Origin: an uncultured Clostridia bacterium
Lineage (GTDB): Bacteria; Bacillota; Clostridia; Christensenellales; Borkfalkiaceae
Direction of reading: 5' to 3'
Assembly (NCBI GenBank): GCA_934271275.1
Contig: CAKQRD010000010.1
Coordinates: 19,931-83,930 of the forward strand
Length of the DNA: 64,000 nucleotides
A program made the translations under genes and the position numbers. Each line of letters starts with the position of its first letter. The first letter of the stretch is position 1. Below, one piece after another: positions 46,476-56,600 of this stretch. Under the pieces are notes generated by a model, which saw only the letters and a list, made by a program, of their open reading frames with translations, was not told where the DNA came from and searched no databases.

Positions 46476-47027
46476 ATGTCGAAGTATAAATTGATTTTAG
46501 AATATTACTTGAAAGGAAACAACCGCACGCAGATCGCTACGCTTTGCGATTGTTCCCGTATGACGGTCTGGCGCGTTTTGCAACGGGTAAAAGTTATCGG
46601 TATCGGACTTGACGAACTGAGCGGAATGAGCGAAAGAGAACTTGCTTATTTGCTTTTTCCGGAAAGGGCGAAACCGGGAGACGGGTATCTGATTCCCGAT
46701 TTTAAGTGGGAAGAGTTTCAGATGGTTAAGCACCGTTCGTCAATCAGGCTTTGCTGGCGGAGGTATTGCAAACGCGCGGCAAAGCAGAATCTTGCGGCAT
46801 ACAGTTGGAAAGTGTTTCTGACTTCGTATAACGAATACCGCCGCCCGAAAATACAGGTTGACGATCCGGACGACAAAATCAGAACAAAACTGAAACACTA
46901 CAATTTTTTGTTGGCTTATTGCGAGAGCGATAAGGTGATGTATTCCGTGATTCAGACGGAAAAGGAAATGTGGCTGAAATCGCTTGGACTGGACGAAAGC
47001 AAAATTATAGACGATAGAGAAAAGTAA
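46476..47027 (+). CDS. IstA-N-like helix-turn-helix protein
   Basis: The first 100 or so residues of this 183-residue protein look like the N-terminal DNA-binding part of IS21-family IstA transposases: MSKYKLILEYYLKGNNRTQIA, then an HTH with SRMTVWRVLQ, then LLFPER and GYLIPDFKWEEF. The DDE integrase core of IstA is missing; instead a short unrelated C-terminal part follows. No istB partner is nearby. It is either a remnant of an insertion sequence or a domesticated regulator. It opens the accessory region. AAGAGAGGTATTTT precedes the ATG. Confidence 0.7.
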   Translation: MSKYKLILEYYLKGNNRTQIATLCDCSRMTVWRVLQRVKVIGIGLDELSGMSERELAYLLFPERAKPGDGYLIPDFKWEEFQMVKHRSSIRLCWRRYCKRAAKQNLAAYSWKVFLTSYNEYRRPKIQVDDPDDKIRTKLKHYNFLLAYCESDKVMYSVIQTEKEMWLKSLGLDESKIIDDREK

Positions 47028-47066
47028 AACAAATTAAAACTTCTTTGAATTTATTTCAAATACCTG

Positions 47067-47095
47067 TTGCAAAACATACCGGAATATGGTATAAT
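47067..47095 (+). promoter_or_regulatory. Promoter of the XRE regulator gene
   Basis: TTGCAA at 47067-47072 and a perfect TATAAT at 47090-47095 have a 17-base spacer. The -10 box overlaps the inverted repeat at 47076-47092. Confidence 0.7.
47076..47092. promoter_or_regulatory. Candidate operator 1 for the XRE regulator
   Basis: ATACC and GGTAT form a 5-N7-5 inverted repeat of 17 bases that covers part of the -10 box of the xre promoter. Its size and symmetry suit a dimeric XRE repressor and autoregulation. Confidence 0.45.
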
Positions 47096-47122
47096 TGAGT
47101 AAAGTAGTCAATGAGGTGTATT

Positions 47123-47335
47123 ATGGCAGCAAGTTATAAAAAATTATTCAAATTACTGATAGACAGGGAGATGAAGAGCAAAGAACTCGCCGCGCTCGCA
47201 AAAGTAAGCCCCGCAACGCTTGCAAAAATGAAAAAAGACGGCGTTTCGGTGAATTCCGACGTGCTAATAAAAATTTGTACGGCACTGGGCTGTACGCTTG
47301 ACGATATCGTCGAAATCGTGGACGACGAAAAATAA
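47123..47335 (+). CDS. Small XRE-family regulator
   Basis: This 70-residue protein is a single XRE (Cro/CI-like) HTH domain: LAALAKVSPATLAKMKKDG is the recognition region and CTALGCTLDDIVEI ends the domain. Small regulators of this kind are common in mobile elements of Bacillota. I chose the ATG at 47123 with GAGGTGTATT upstream rather than the start at 47111. It sits between two similar 17-bp inverted repeats and directly before the defence operon, which it may control. Confidence 0.85.
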   Translation: MAASYKKLFKLLIDREMKSKELAALAKVSPATLAKMKKDGVSVNSDVLIKICTALGCTLDDIVEIVDDEK

Positions 47336-47364
47336 TTGTAAAACCTAAGAAAAATATCTTAATT

Positions 47365-47381
47365 ATGACCGCCGTTGTCAT
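47365..47381. promoter_or_regulatory. Candidate operator 2, before the defence operon
   Basis: ATGAC and GTCAT form a 5-N7-5 inverted repeat of the same 17-base size as operator 1, placed just upstream of a TATGAT -10-like box (47388-47393) and of the PrrC-like gene. The -35 region of that promoter is weak and overlaps the repeat. Confidence 0.4.
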
Positions 47382-47444
47382 GTTTTGTATGATAAAATAG
47401 ATAAAATGAAGAAGTTTTAAGATAGATTGAGGACATATGAAGAG

Positions 47445-48539
47445 ATGGGAAAAGATTTAGATGATATAGCGAAAGAGATTGCAGAGTCTTTAAATACTAA
47501 AGATATTTTGGTTTATGCGTTTAATGCAACCGGTAAAACAAGATTGTCAGTTCTACTTGATAAAAACGATTACGAAGAAGAAAACATTAAATCTTTAAGT
47601 TACAATGCTATCGTTGAAGATTATTTTAGTTGGGATAATGAAAAATTTACTTTTAAAATAATAACAGGGACTTGGTTGTTTAATTTTATTAACGATGAAG
47701 GGTTGGACGGAGATATTATAGATGTGTTTAATAATTTTATCGAAGCGGATATTAAACCGGAGATTGATTTAACAACGGGTGAAATGCGATTTTATGTAAC
47801 AGATATTGGTGGTAGCAAAAAGGCAGTAAAAATTTCTAAAGGAGAAGAAAGACTGTTTCAGTGGTCAGTTTTTTATAGCGTACTAAAAAGGGCTACGGAT
47901 TTACTTGCGGAAAAAGAAGAAGATCGGTCGTTAAAAGTGTTTAATCAATTAAAGTATATTGTTATTGATGATCCGATTTCATCTTTAGACGACTATAAAG
48001 TATATACATTGTCAATGCAGATTTTGGAATTGATTAAGTCTGTACATGCTCGTAAAATAAGCGTAAAGTTTTTGCTTTTAACTCATCATGCTTTGTTTTA
48101 TAATATAGTTTTTAATACGCTGAAGAATCGTAGGAATTGTAAGAAGCAAGATGATGATAAAGTGGTCTTTTATTTTCTTAATAAAATAGATGAAGAATAT
48201 GAGCTGAAGGATGTAAAAAATAATCAACTCGCCGTATCTCACATAGTGATGCTGAAAGAAATTAAGAGAGCGATTCAATCAAATAATTTGAGAAAAAAAG
48301 ACTTTAACAAGTTTAGAAGCGTATTAGAGAAAACATCAATATATTTGGGGTTTGAAAAATGGCAAGATCTCTTTGAAGGGTATAAAGAAACAGAGACTTT
48401 TCAGAAAATTGTTAATATGAATAGCCACGAAAAATATGTAGAAATGGATACAGAATTTTTAACAAATGAACAGATACAAATTTTAACGAGTGCATTTAAT
48501 TATTTTGTTGAAGAATATAAAGTTCAATTAGGAGAATAA
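47445..48539 (+). CDS. PrrC-like anticodon nuclease candidate
   Basis: This 364-residue protein has ABC-type ATPase motifs in the order expected for PrrC. A Walker A variant AFNATGKT lies near the N-terminus. A signature-like KGEE follows, then a Walker B/D-loop IVIDDPISSLDD, and an H-loop LLLTHHALF. The C-terminal part contains R291-x3-E295 and H328. EcoPrrC cuts tRNA-Lys with the triad Arg320-Glu324-His356, so the spacing here (4 and 33 versus 4 and 32) is nearly the same. Known PrrC genes lie inside type I restriction loci, where the nuclease is kept silent by the restriction complex and freed when a phage inhibits it. Here the gene ends two bases before hsdM. A TTG start at 47427 is an alternative. 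Base composition is AT-rich compared with the chromosome. Confidence 0.75.
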   Translation: MGKDLDDIAKEIAESLNTKDILVYAFNATGKTRLSVLLDKNDYEEENIKSLSYNAIVEDYFSWDNEKFTFKIITGTWLFNFINDEGLDGDIIDVFNNFIEADIKPEIDLTTGEMRFYVTDIGGSKKAVKISKGEERLFQWSVFYSVLKRATDLLAEKEEDRSLKVFNQLKYIVIDDPISSLDDYKVYTLSMQILELIKSVHARKISVKFLLLTHHALFYNIVFNTLKNRRNCKKQDDDKVVFYFLNKIDEEYELKDVKNNQLAVSHIVMLKEIKRAIQSNNLRKKDFNKFRSVLEKTSIYLGFEKWQDLFEGYKETETFQKIVNMNSHEKYVEMDTEFLTNEQIQILTSAFNYFVEEYKVQLGE

Positions 48540-48541
48540 AA

Positions 48542-50104
48542 ATGGCGGATATTAAGAAAGAGCAGGAACGCGAAGAATTACATAAAGCGATTTGGAACAT
48601 AGCGAACGACCTTAGGGGGAGCGTTGACGGCTGGGATTTTAAGCAGTACGTTTTAGGTATAATGTTTTATCGCTACATTTCCGAAAATATCGCGAATTAC
48701 ATAGATACGGGCGAACATGCCGCGGGAAACGTTGATTTTCACTATGCCGATTTATCTGACGAAGCGGCGGAAGAAGCGAGAGCCGATATGGTGGAAACGA
48801 AAGGCTTCTTTATTCTTCCGAGCCAACTTTTCGTAAACGTTCGTAAAAGGGCAAGCAAAGACGAAAATCTTAACGAAACGCTTGAAAAAATCTTCAACGC
48901 GATAGAATCTTCCGCGCAAGGAACGGATAGCGAGGACGATTTTAAGGGCTTGTTCGACGATATAGACGTAAACAGCAACAAACTCGGCGCAACGGTGGCA
49001 AAGCGCAACGAAAAACTCGTAAAACTTCTCGATGGTATCGGCGATATGAAACTCGGCGATTATAAAGATAATACTATCGACGCGTTCGGCGACGCTTATG
49101 AATTTTTAATGGGTATGTACGCATCTAACGCAGGGAAGAGCGGTGGCGAGTATTTCACTCCGCAAGAGGTCTCCGAATTGCTTACGCGGCTTACGGTGGT
49201 AGGGAAAACGCAAGTTAATAAAGTTTACGATCCCGCTTGCGGTTCGGGTTCGCTCCTTTTGAAATTTGCCAAAATTTTGGGCAAAGAAAACGTTCGGCAA
49301 GGTTTTTATGGGCAAGAAATCAACCTTACAACGTATAACCTTTGCCGTATCAATATGTTTTTGCACGATATCGACTTCGATAAGTTCAATATCGCGTGCG
49401 AAGATACTTTAATCAGTCCGCAACATTGGGATGATGAGCCGTTTGAGGCAATCGTTTCAAATCCGCCGTATTCCACAAAGTGGGCGGGCGACGATAATCC
49501 GATTTTAATCAACGATACGAGATTTTCGCCCGCGGGCGTGCTTGCACCGAAATCGAAAGCCGATCTCGCATTTGTGCTGCATTCGCTTTCGTGGCTCTCT
49601 ACGAACGGCACGGCGGCAATCGTATGCTTCCCGGGAATTTTCTATCGCGGCGGCGCGGAACAAAAAATTCGTAAATATTTGGTTGATAACAACTTTATCG
49701 ATTGTATTATCCAACTTCCCGATAACCTTTTTTTCGGCACGAGCATTGCAACGTGCATAATGGTGCTTAAAAAGAGCAAAAACGAAAATTCAACGCTTTT
49801 TATCGACGCCACCGCCGAGTGCGAAAAGGTAACGAATAACAATAAACTTCGCGATAAAAATATCGAAAATATCCTTAAAATGTTTACCGATAGGGCGGAT
49901 ATCGCGCACAAAGCGCGGTTGGTGCAAAATTCGGAAATCGCTGAAAACGATTATAATTTATCGGTATCTACTTATATAGAAAAGGAAGATACTCGTCAAG
50001 CGACAGATATAAAGTCGTTGAATAAAGAAATTGCGGAAATCGTTGCCCGCGAGCAGGTTTTACGCGACGAAATAGATAAAATTATTGCAGAAATAGAGGG
50101 GTAA
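48542..50104 (+). CDS. hsdM: Type I restriction-modification methyltransferase subunit HsdM
   Basis: This 520-residue protein is the adenine methyltransferase subunit of a type I system. The SAM-binding motif DPACGSGSLL and the catalytic motif NPPY (within EAIVSNPPYSTKW) are intact, and the N-terminal helical domain and C-terminal coiled-coil-like region are present. Together with HsdS it methylates the host sites, and with HsdR it forms the restriction enzyme. It starts two bases after the PrrC-like gene, with AGGAGAATAAAA upstream. Confidence 0.97.
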   Translation: MADIKKEQEREELHKAIWNIANDLRGSVDGWDFKQYVLGIMFYRYISENIANYIDTGEHAAGNVDFHYADLSDEAAEEARADMVETKGFFILPSQLFVNVRKRASKDENLNETLEKIFNAIESSAQGTDSEDDFKGLFDDIDVNSNKLGATVAKRNEKLVKLLDGIGDMKLGDYKDNTIDAFGDAYEFLMGMYASNAGKSGGEYFTPQEVSELLTRLTVVGKTQVNKVYDPACGSGSLLLKFAKILGKENVRQGFYGQEINLTTYNLCRINMFLHDIDFDKFNIACEDTLISPQHWDDEPFEAIVSNPPYSTKWAGDDNPILINDTRFSPAGVLAPKSKADLAFVLHSLSWLSTNGTAAIVCFPGIFYRGGAEQKIRKYLVDNNFIDCIIQLPDNLFFGTSIATCIMVLKKSKNENSTLFIDATAECEKVTNNNKLRDKNIENILKMFTDRADIAHKARLVQNSEIAENDYNLSVSTYIEKEDTRQATDIKSLNKEIAEIVAREQVLRDEIDKIIAEIEG

Positions 50105-50114
50105 AAAAGGTATC

Positions 50115-50993
50115 ATGCGCGGGGAAATAGAAAAAGAATGCTTTGATATTATAGTAAAAAAAATATTTTATACAGAAAAAGGTATTTGTAAGGATTTTGA
50201 CGGGAAAACATATAAAGATGTTTCCGAAAAAGAGTTTAAAAACAATTGGGATTTTTATGTGTCTGATTATCTTCACGATTTCTCTTTCGGTTTATTGGAA
50301 GATGATAGAATGGAAATAGCCGAGATTTTTAGAAAAGCGACAGAAAATCCACAAAGCAGTGAATTTCCTGATTTTATTTTTGATAAAGGTTATATAGAAC
50401 ATTTTAAAATTACTTCTTCTAAAACTACTAATAAAGGGGCGCAACAGATAAAAGAAGAAAAATTATTTAAGCAAAAAGTATATAGTGAAACTAAACAAAT
50501 TGAAGAAAAATGGAACGAAACGCCAAGTTATGATAGAGTTCGTTCTAAATATTGGGATTGGCAACAACCAACACATTCATATGAATTTTTAGTAGAATCA
50601 TTTAAGAATAATTGGGAAAATCATATTAAAAGCTTAAATAATTATACAGGAAACAAAGAGGTTGGAGTATTTATTTTAGATTATAGAGAGTTTGCCCTTA
50701 ATATGACAGAAAAAGTAACCTGTGATTGGATTGACGGTATGTCAGCAGGGGATTTATTGCCTAAGAAAAAAAATTTTAATTACAGATTAAGCAGGGATAA
50801 GGATTTGCTTGATTATGTTTACACATTTAAAGACAAACTAAAATATGTATGTTTTATTCATAGGCAAGGAGTAGAAATAATTAAAATAAAAAGCATACCT
50901 TATCTAAAAAAACTTATGCCCTATGATTATGAAGTGTCAGTCATGTATGTAAGAGGTTTTTCAGCAATTCATAATGTGAGCATGAAAAAATAA
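50115..50993 (+). CDS. Unknown AT-rich protein inside the hsd operon
   Basis: I do not recognise this 292-residue soluble protein. It lies 10 bases after hsdM in the same direction and before a small zinc-ribbon gene and hsdS, so it is probably made with the restriction system. A segment at residues 82-99 (SEFPDFIF...YIEHFKI, with P85-D86 and E95-x2-K98) is loosely like the core of PD-(D/E)xK nucleases, but the spacing is not canonical. Later parts have an aromatic-rich stretch (YWDWQQPTHSYEF). It is much more AT-rich than hsdM and hsdR, suggesting separate acquisition. A role as an additional defence effector is an inference. Confidence 0.7.
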   Translation: MRGEIEKECFDIIVKKIFYTEKGICKDFDGKTYKDVSEKEFKNNWDFYVSDYLHDFSFGLLEDDRMEIAEIFRKATENPQSSEFPDFIFDKGYIEHFKITSSKTTNKGAQQIKEEKLFKQKVYSETKQIEEKWNETPSYDRVRSKYWDWQQPTHSYEFLVESFKNNWENHIKSLNNYTGNKEVGVFILDYREFALNMTEKVTCDWIDGMSAGDLLPKKKNFNYRLSRDKDLLDYVYTFKDKLKYVCFIHRQGVEIIKIKSIPYLKKLMPYDYEVSVMYVRGFSAIHNVSMKK

Positions 50994-51074
50994 TAAACGG
51001 AAAAAGCAAAAGATTACGAATGGAAAAAAGATAATATTTAAAATAAAAAATATTTTTGAATAAAGGAGAAAAAT

Positions 51075-51313
51075 ATGGGTTGGAATGATCATTTTTGCGA
51101 TATACCAGTAGAAGATAAAATAAGAAAATGTAAATATTGCGGAGAGTATTATCGTTGTGAAGAAACGGAGCAAATGTCTGGATTTAGAGAAATGGACGAG
51201 GAAAATTGTCCATATTGTAACAAAACCAATAATCAAAGTATGGAGTATGAATACTCGTGTAAAAAAATAACAGGGGAAGAAACAGAATATTTGAAGCAGA
51301 AAGGCGTAATAAA

Positions 51314-51317
<4 letters not shown>
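51075..51317 (+). CDS. Small zinc-ribbon-like protein
   Basis: This 80-residue protein has CKYC at C19 and C22 and CPYC at C45 and C48, the spacing of a zinc ribbon; C8, C28 and C62 are additional cysteines. Its stop codon overlaps the hsdS start (ATGA at 51314-51317), which indicates translational coupling to hsdS. I do not know its function. TAAAGGAGAAAAAT precedes the ATG. Confidence 0.7.
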
Positions 51318-52534
<1,217 letters not shown>

Positions 52535-52538
52535 GCTT

Positions 52539-53123
52539 TTGCAGTATGTGTATGGGTTTGTCAATGTCCGGCTGGGAGATATTTGCAATTCGATTTCTTC
52601 TGGAAAAAGTGTTGAGCGGTTAAACGAAGGTGCTTATCCCGTGTATGGATCTACGGGAATTATTGCAAGAAGTGACAAATATCAATATGAAAAGGAACAA
52701 ATACTTGTTGCAAGAGTTGGAGCTAATGCAGGTTTCGTTCATAAAGCGATAGGAAAATATGACGTTTCGGATAACACTTTGATTGTGGATATTCAATCAG
52801 AATATAATCTGAAATATGTATTTTATTATCTTGAACAAATAAGATTGAATAGATTTGCAAAAGGTGGCGGACAACCTTTGATTACTGCTACTCAATTAAA
52901 GGAGATTGTTCTATCACTTCCTCCACTTGAAAAGCAAAAAGAAATCGTTGATATTTTGGATAGATTCGATAATTTATGTAACGATATTTCTAAAGGCTTG
53001 CCGGCGGAAATTGAAGCAAGGCAAAAACAATACGAATTTTACAGGGATAAATTATTAAATTTTAAGGATATTGAAGAAGATGGGGAAAAAGAAACAAAAG
53101 CAAAAGGGACAGGCAAAAACTGA
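52539..53123 (+). CDS. Third target recognition half-subunit of HsdS
   Basis: This 194-residue frame encodes one HsdS target recognition domain (starting VNVRLGDICNSISSGKS) and one conserved coiled-coil region (LPAEIEARQKQYEFYRDKLL). It can only start on its own at TTG 52539 or GTG 52548, and no clear ribosome binding site precedes these. The frame is open upstream through the whole AGAC tract. Loss of one AGAC unit, or gain of two, would join it to HsdS as a 601- or 605-residue protein. If it is made alone it could act as a half-subunit, as shown for truncated S subunits of other type I systems. It overlaps the next gene by 44 bases. Confidence 0.85.
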   Translation: MQYVYGFVNVRLGDICNSISSGKSVERLNEGAYPVYGSTGIIARSDKYQYEKEQILVARVGANAGFVHKAIGKYDVSDNTLIVDIQSEYNLKYVFYYLEQIRLNRFAKGGGQPLITATQLKEIVLSLPPLEKQKEIVDILDRFDNLCNDISKGLPAEIEARQKQYEFYRDKLLNFKDIEEDGEKETKAKGTGKN

Positions 53124-53667
53124 AAGCGTAAAAGCCGAAAACGTTGCTACGATAGAGGATGAGCGTACCGCAAAAATTATTGTGAGTGCGTTAACGGAAT
53201 ACGATAGGCAAAAACAAGAAGCGACGAAGGCTGAAGAAGAAAGAATCAGAAAAGCCGACGAGAAGAGACTCGGTATAAACGGTAATAAAGGAAAATTTAG
53301 AGCTGTGTTGAAAATTCTTTTTCGCCCGAAGAAATATGCTAAAAACATGAATGCCGGAGCAGGGCTTGTAAGAGTGGCTCTATATGCCTTTTATAAACTT
53401 GTTGAATTGATTGTTGGGTTGTGTGCAATTTTATTTATTGCAGTTATTCCATTGCAATATTGTATCCCGAGTGTTGTGCCTATGAAATGGTATTTGAGTG
53501 TTGTTAGCGGCGTGTGGGGCATAACGTTGCTTTTACTATCAAGAATGTTTCGGATAGCTGCAATCGAAGTAGATGAAGTGAAAGACAATAATTATTTGTT
53601 CGGATTGTTTACTGCGGTTACTTCAATCGTATCTGCAATAATTTCTATAATAGCATTAGTAAAGTAA
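53080..53667 (+). CDS. Membrane protein of unknown function between hsdS and hsdR
   Basis: I do not recognise this 195-residue protein. It has a Lys/Gln/Glu-rich, probably coiled-coil N-terminal half (residues about 1-80), then hydrophobic segments at about 108-132, 142-160 and 172-193. The start at ATG 53080 lies inside the end of the half-S gene; TTG 53071 is an alternative. It ends 16 bases before hsdR, so it belongs to the restriction operon. Membrane proteins are common as effectors in defence loci, but nothing here proves that role. Confidence 0.65.
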   Translation: MGKKKQKQKGQAKTESVKAENVATIEDERTAKIIVSALTEYDRQKQEATKAEEERIRKADEKRLGINGNKGKFRAVLKILFRPKKYAKNMNAGAGLVRVALYAFYKLVELIVGLCAILFIAVIPLQYCIPSVVPMKWYLSVVSGVWGITLLLLSRMFRIAAIEVDEVKDNNYLFGLFTAVTSIVSAIISIIALVK

Positions 53668-53683
53668 ATTACAGGAGAGAATT

Positions 53684-56600
53684 ATGAGTTTTTATAACGT
53701 TGTTTCGGCAAGTGATAAAAGTACTGTTATAACCGAATATAAGCCTTCCGCCAAGCGTTCGGATTCGTACCAAAGCGAAGCGGATTTAGAGCGCGAATTT
53801 ATTCGGCTACTCGGCGAACAGAGTTACGAATATTTGAATATTAAAAGCGAAGAGGACTTAATAAAAAATCTCCGCAAAAAGCTCGAACAACTCAATAATT
53901 ACGAGTTTACGGACGGCGAATGGAAACGCTTTTTTAACGAGTGCATGGCAAACCCCAACGAGGGGATCGTTGAAAAAACGAGAAAAATTCAAGAGGACAA
54001 CGTTCAAAATTTAAAGACGGACGCAGGCTTTACGAAAAACATTACGCTGATAGACAAAAAGAATATACATAACAACAAGCTGCAAGTCATCAATCAATAC
54101 GAGGCTACCGGCAATTACGATAATCGTTACGACGTTACTATTTTGGTGAACGGTTTGCCGCTTGTGCATATAGAATTAAAGCGGCGTGGTGTTGCCATTA
54201 AAGAGGCGTTCAATCAAATCGACCGCTATCAGCGCGACAGTTTTTGGGCTTCCTGCGGACTTTACGAATACGTGCAAATTTTCGTGATTTCCAACGGAAC
54301 GAATACGAAATATTACTCGAATACCACGAGATTTAACCACATTAAAGATAGCGCGAGCGGACAAGCCAAGAAAAAGGAAAAGACGAGCAATAGTTTTGAA
54401 TTTACTTCTTTTTGGGCAGACGGGAACAATCGCATTATTCCCGATCTTGTGGATTTTACCAAAACGTTTTTTGCAAAACATACTCTGCTTGCGATTTTAA
54501 CGAAGTATTGTGTTTTTACTTCCGAAAACATGTTGCTTGTAATGCGCCCGTATCAGATTGTGGCAACGGAGCGGATTTTAAACCGCATCGAAATCGCGAA
54601 CAACTATAAAAAATACGGTAGCGTTGCGGGCGGCGGATATATTTGGCATACGACGGGTTCGGGCAAAACTTTGACCTCGTTTAAGACGGCGCAACTTGCG
54701 AGCGGACTTGGTTTTATCGATAAAGTTTTATTCGTCGTCGACAGAAAAGACCTCGACTATCAGACGATGAAAGAATACGATCGTTTTGAGAAGGGCGCGG
54801 CGAACAGCAATACTTCGACGGCGATTTTAAAGAAACAACTTGAAAATTCAAATTGCAAAATCATCATTACCACCATTCAAAAACTTTCGGTATTTATCGC
54901 AAAAAACAAAGGGCATGAAGTTTTCGATAAAAAGGTAGTTATTATTTTCGATGAGTGCCACCGTTCACAATTCGGCGATATGCACCTCGATATAGTCAAA
55001 AACTTTAAGAAATATTTCTTATTCGGGTTTACGGGTACGCCTATTTTTGCCGTCAACGCAAATTCGGGCAAGCATGCTAATTTAAGAACGACCGAGCAAG
55101 CCTTCGGGAATAAATTGCATACCTATACTATTGTGGACGCAATCAACGATAAAAACGTGTTGCCCTTCCGCGTTGATTACGTTAAAACGCTTGAAAAAGA
55201 GCCCGATATCGACGATGCGAAGGTTTGGGATATCGACAGGGAAGCGGTTTGGAATTCGCCCGACAGGATAGAGAAAGTAGTTAAATACATACTCGATAAT
55301 TTCAACCGCAAGACGTACAGAAACGAAAAAAGTTATTCGTTTAACAGCCTTTTGAATATTCAGGAAGTCGCTTCCGCTAAAAATGAAGCTGAGGAAATTA
55401 AGCAGAAATTGCGGCTTTCGGGATTTAACTCTATTATCTGCGTTTCTTCGGTAGAGGCTGCGAAACTGTATTATAACGAGTTCAAAAAGCAAATGGCTGA
55501 AAACCCGAACAAGGCTTTGAAGATTTCTACGATTTTCAGTTACGGGGCGAACGAAGAAGAACAAGACGGCATTTTGGACGAGGAAGACCCGGAAGATACC
55601 ACGCGGTTGGATTCTTCTTCGCGCGATTTTTTGGCGGGCGCGATTAAAGATTATAACGCTACGTTCGGAACGAGTTACGATACGTCGAGCGATAAATTCC
55701 AAAATTATTATAAAGACGTTTCTTTGCGAATGAAGAACAGACAGATCGATTTGTTAATCGTCGTAAATATGTTTTTGACGGGCTTTGACGCGACTACGCT
55801 TAATACGCTTTGGGTGGATAAAAACCTGAAGGCGCACGGGCTCATTCAAGCCTATTCAAGAACGAACCGTATTTTGAATTCGATAAAAACTTACGGCAAT
55901 ATCGTATGTTTCAGGAATTTACAGAAACGCACGGACGATGCGATTTCGCTTTTCGGTGATAAGGAAGCCGGCGGAATCGTCTTGATGAAGGGCTATAAAG
56001 ATTATTATTACGGCTATACCGATAAAGACGGTAAGCTAAAACCGGGGTATATTTTGCTTGTGCAAGATTTACAGGACAAATTCCCTTTGGACGAGCAAAT
56101 TTTGGGAGAAAAGGCTAAAAAAGAGTTTATTTCATTGTTCGGCGCAGTGCTCAGAATGAGAAATTTGTTGGCTTCGTTCGACGAATTTGCAGGCAATGAG
56201 TTTTTAACCGAGCGCGAAATGCAAGATTATACGGGCAAATATATCGATTTGCGTGACGAATTTGTGAAAGGCGGGAAGGATAAAGAAAATATTAACGATG
56301 ATATCGTATTCGAAGTGGAACTTATCAAACAAATCGAAATCAATATCGATTATATCTTAATGCTTGTTAAAAAATATCACGACAGCCATAAAAACGATAA
56401 AGAGATGCTTATATCGATACAAAAAGCGATCGATTCGAGTTTTGAGCTGCGTAGTAAGAAAAAACTGATCGAAACGTTCGTGGACGGGATTAACGACGTT
56501 GACGATGTTATAATCGAGTGGCGGAATTTTGTTGCCGAAGAAAAGGAGAAAGAACTTGCTGAAATTATAAAAGAGGAAAATTTGAAGCCCGAGGAAACGC

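Noticed and set aside
46476..47027. Complete IS21 insertion sequence
   Set aside because: There is no integrase core, no istB and no clear terminal inverted repeats around this gene.
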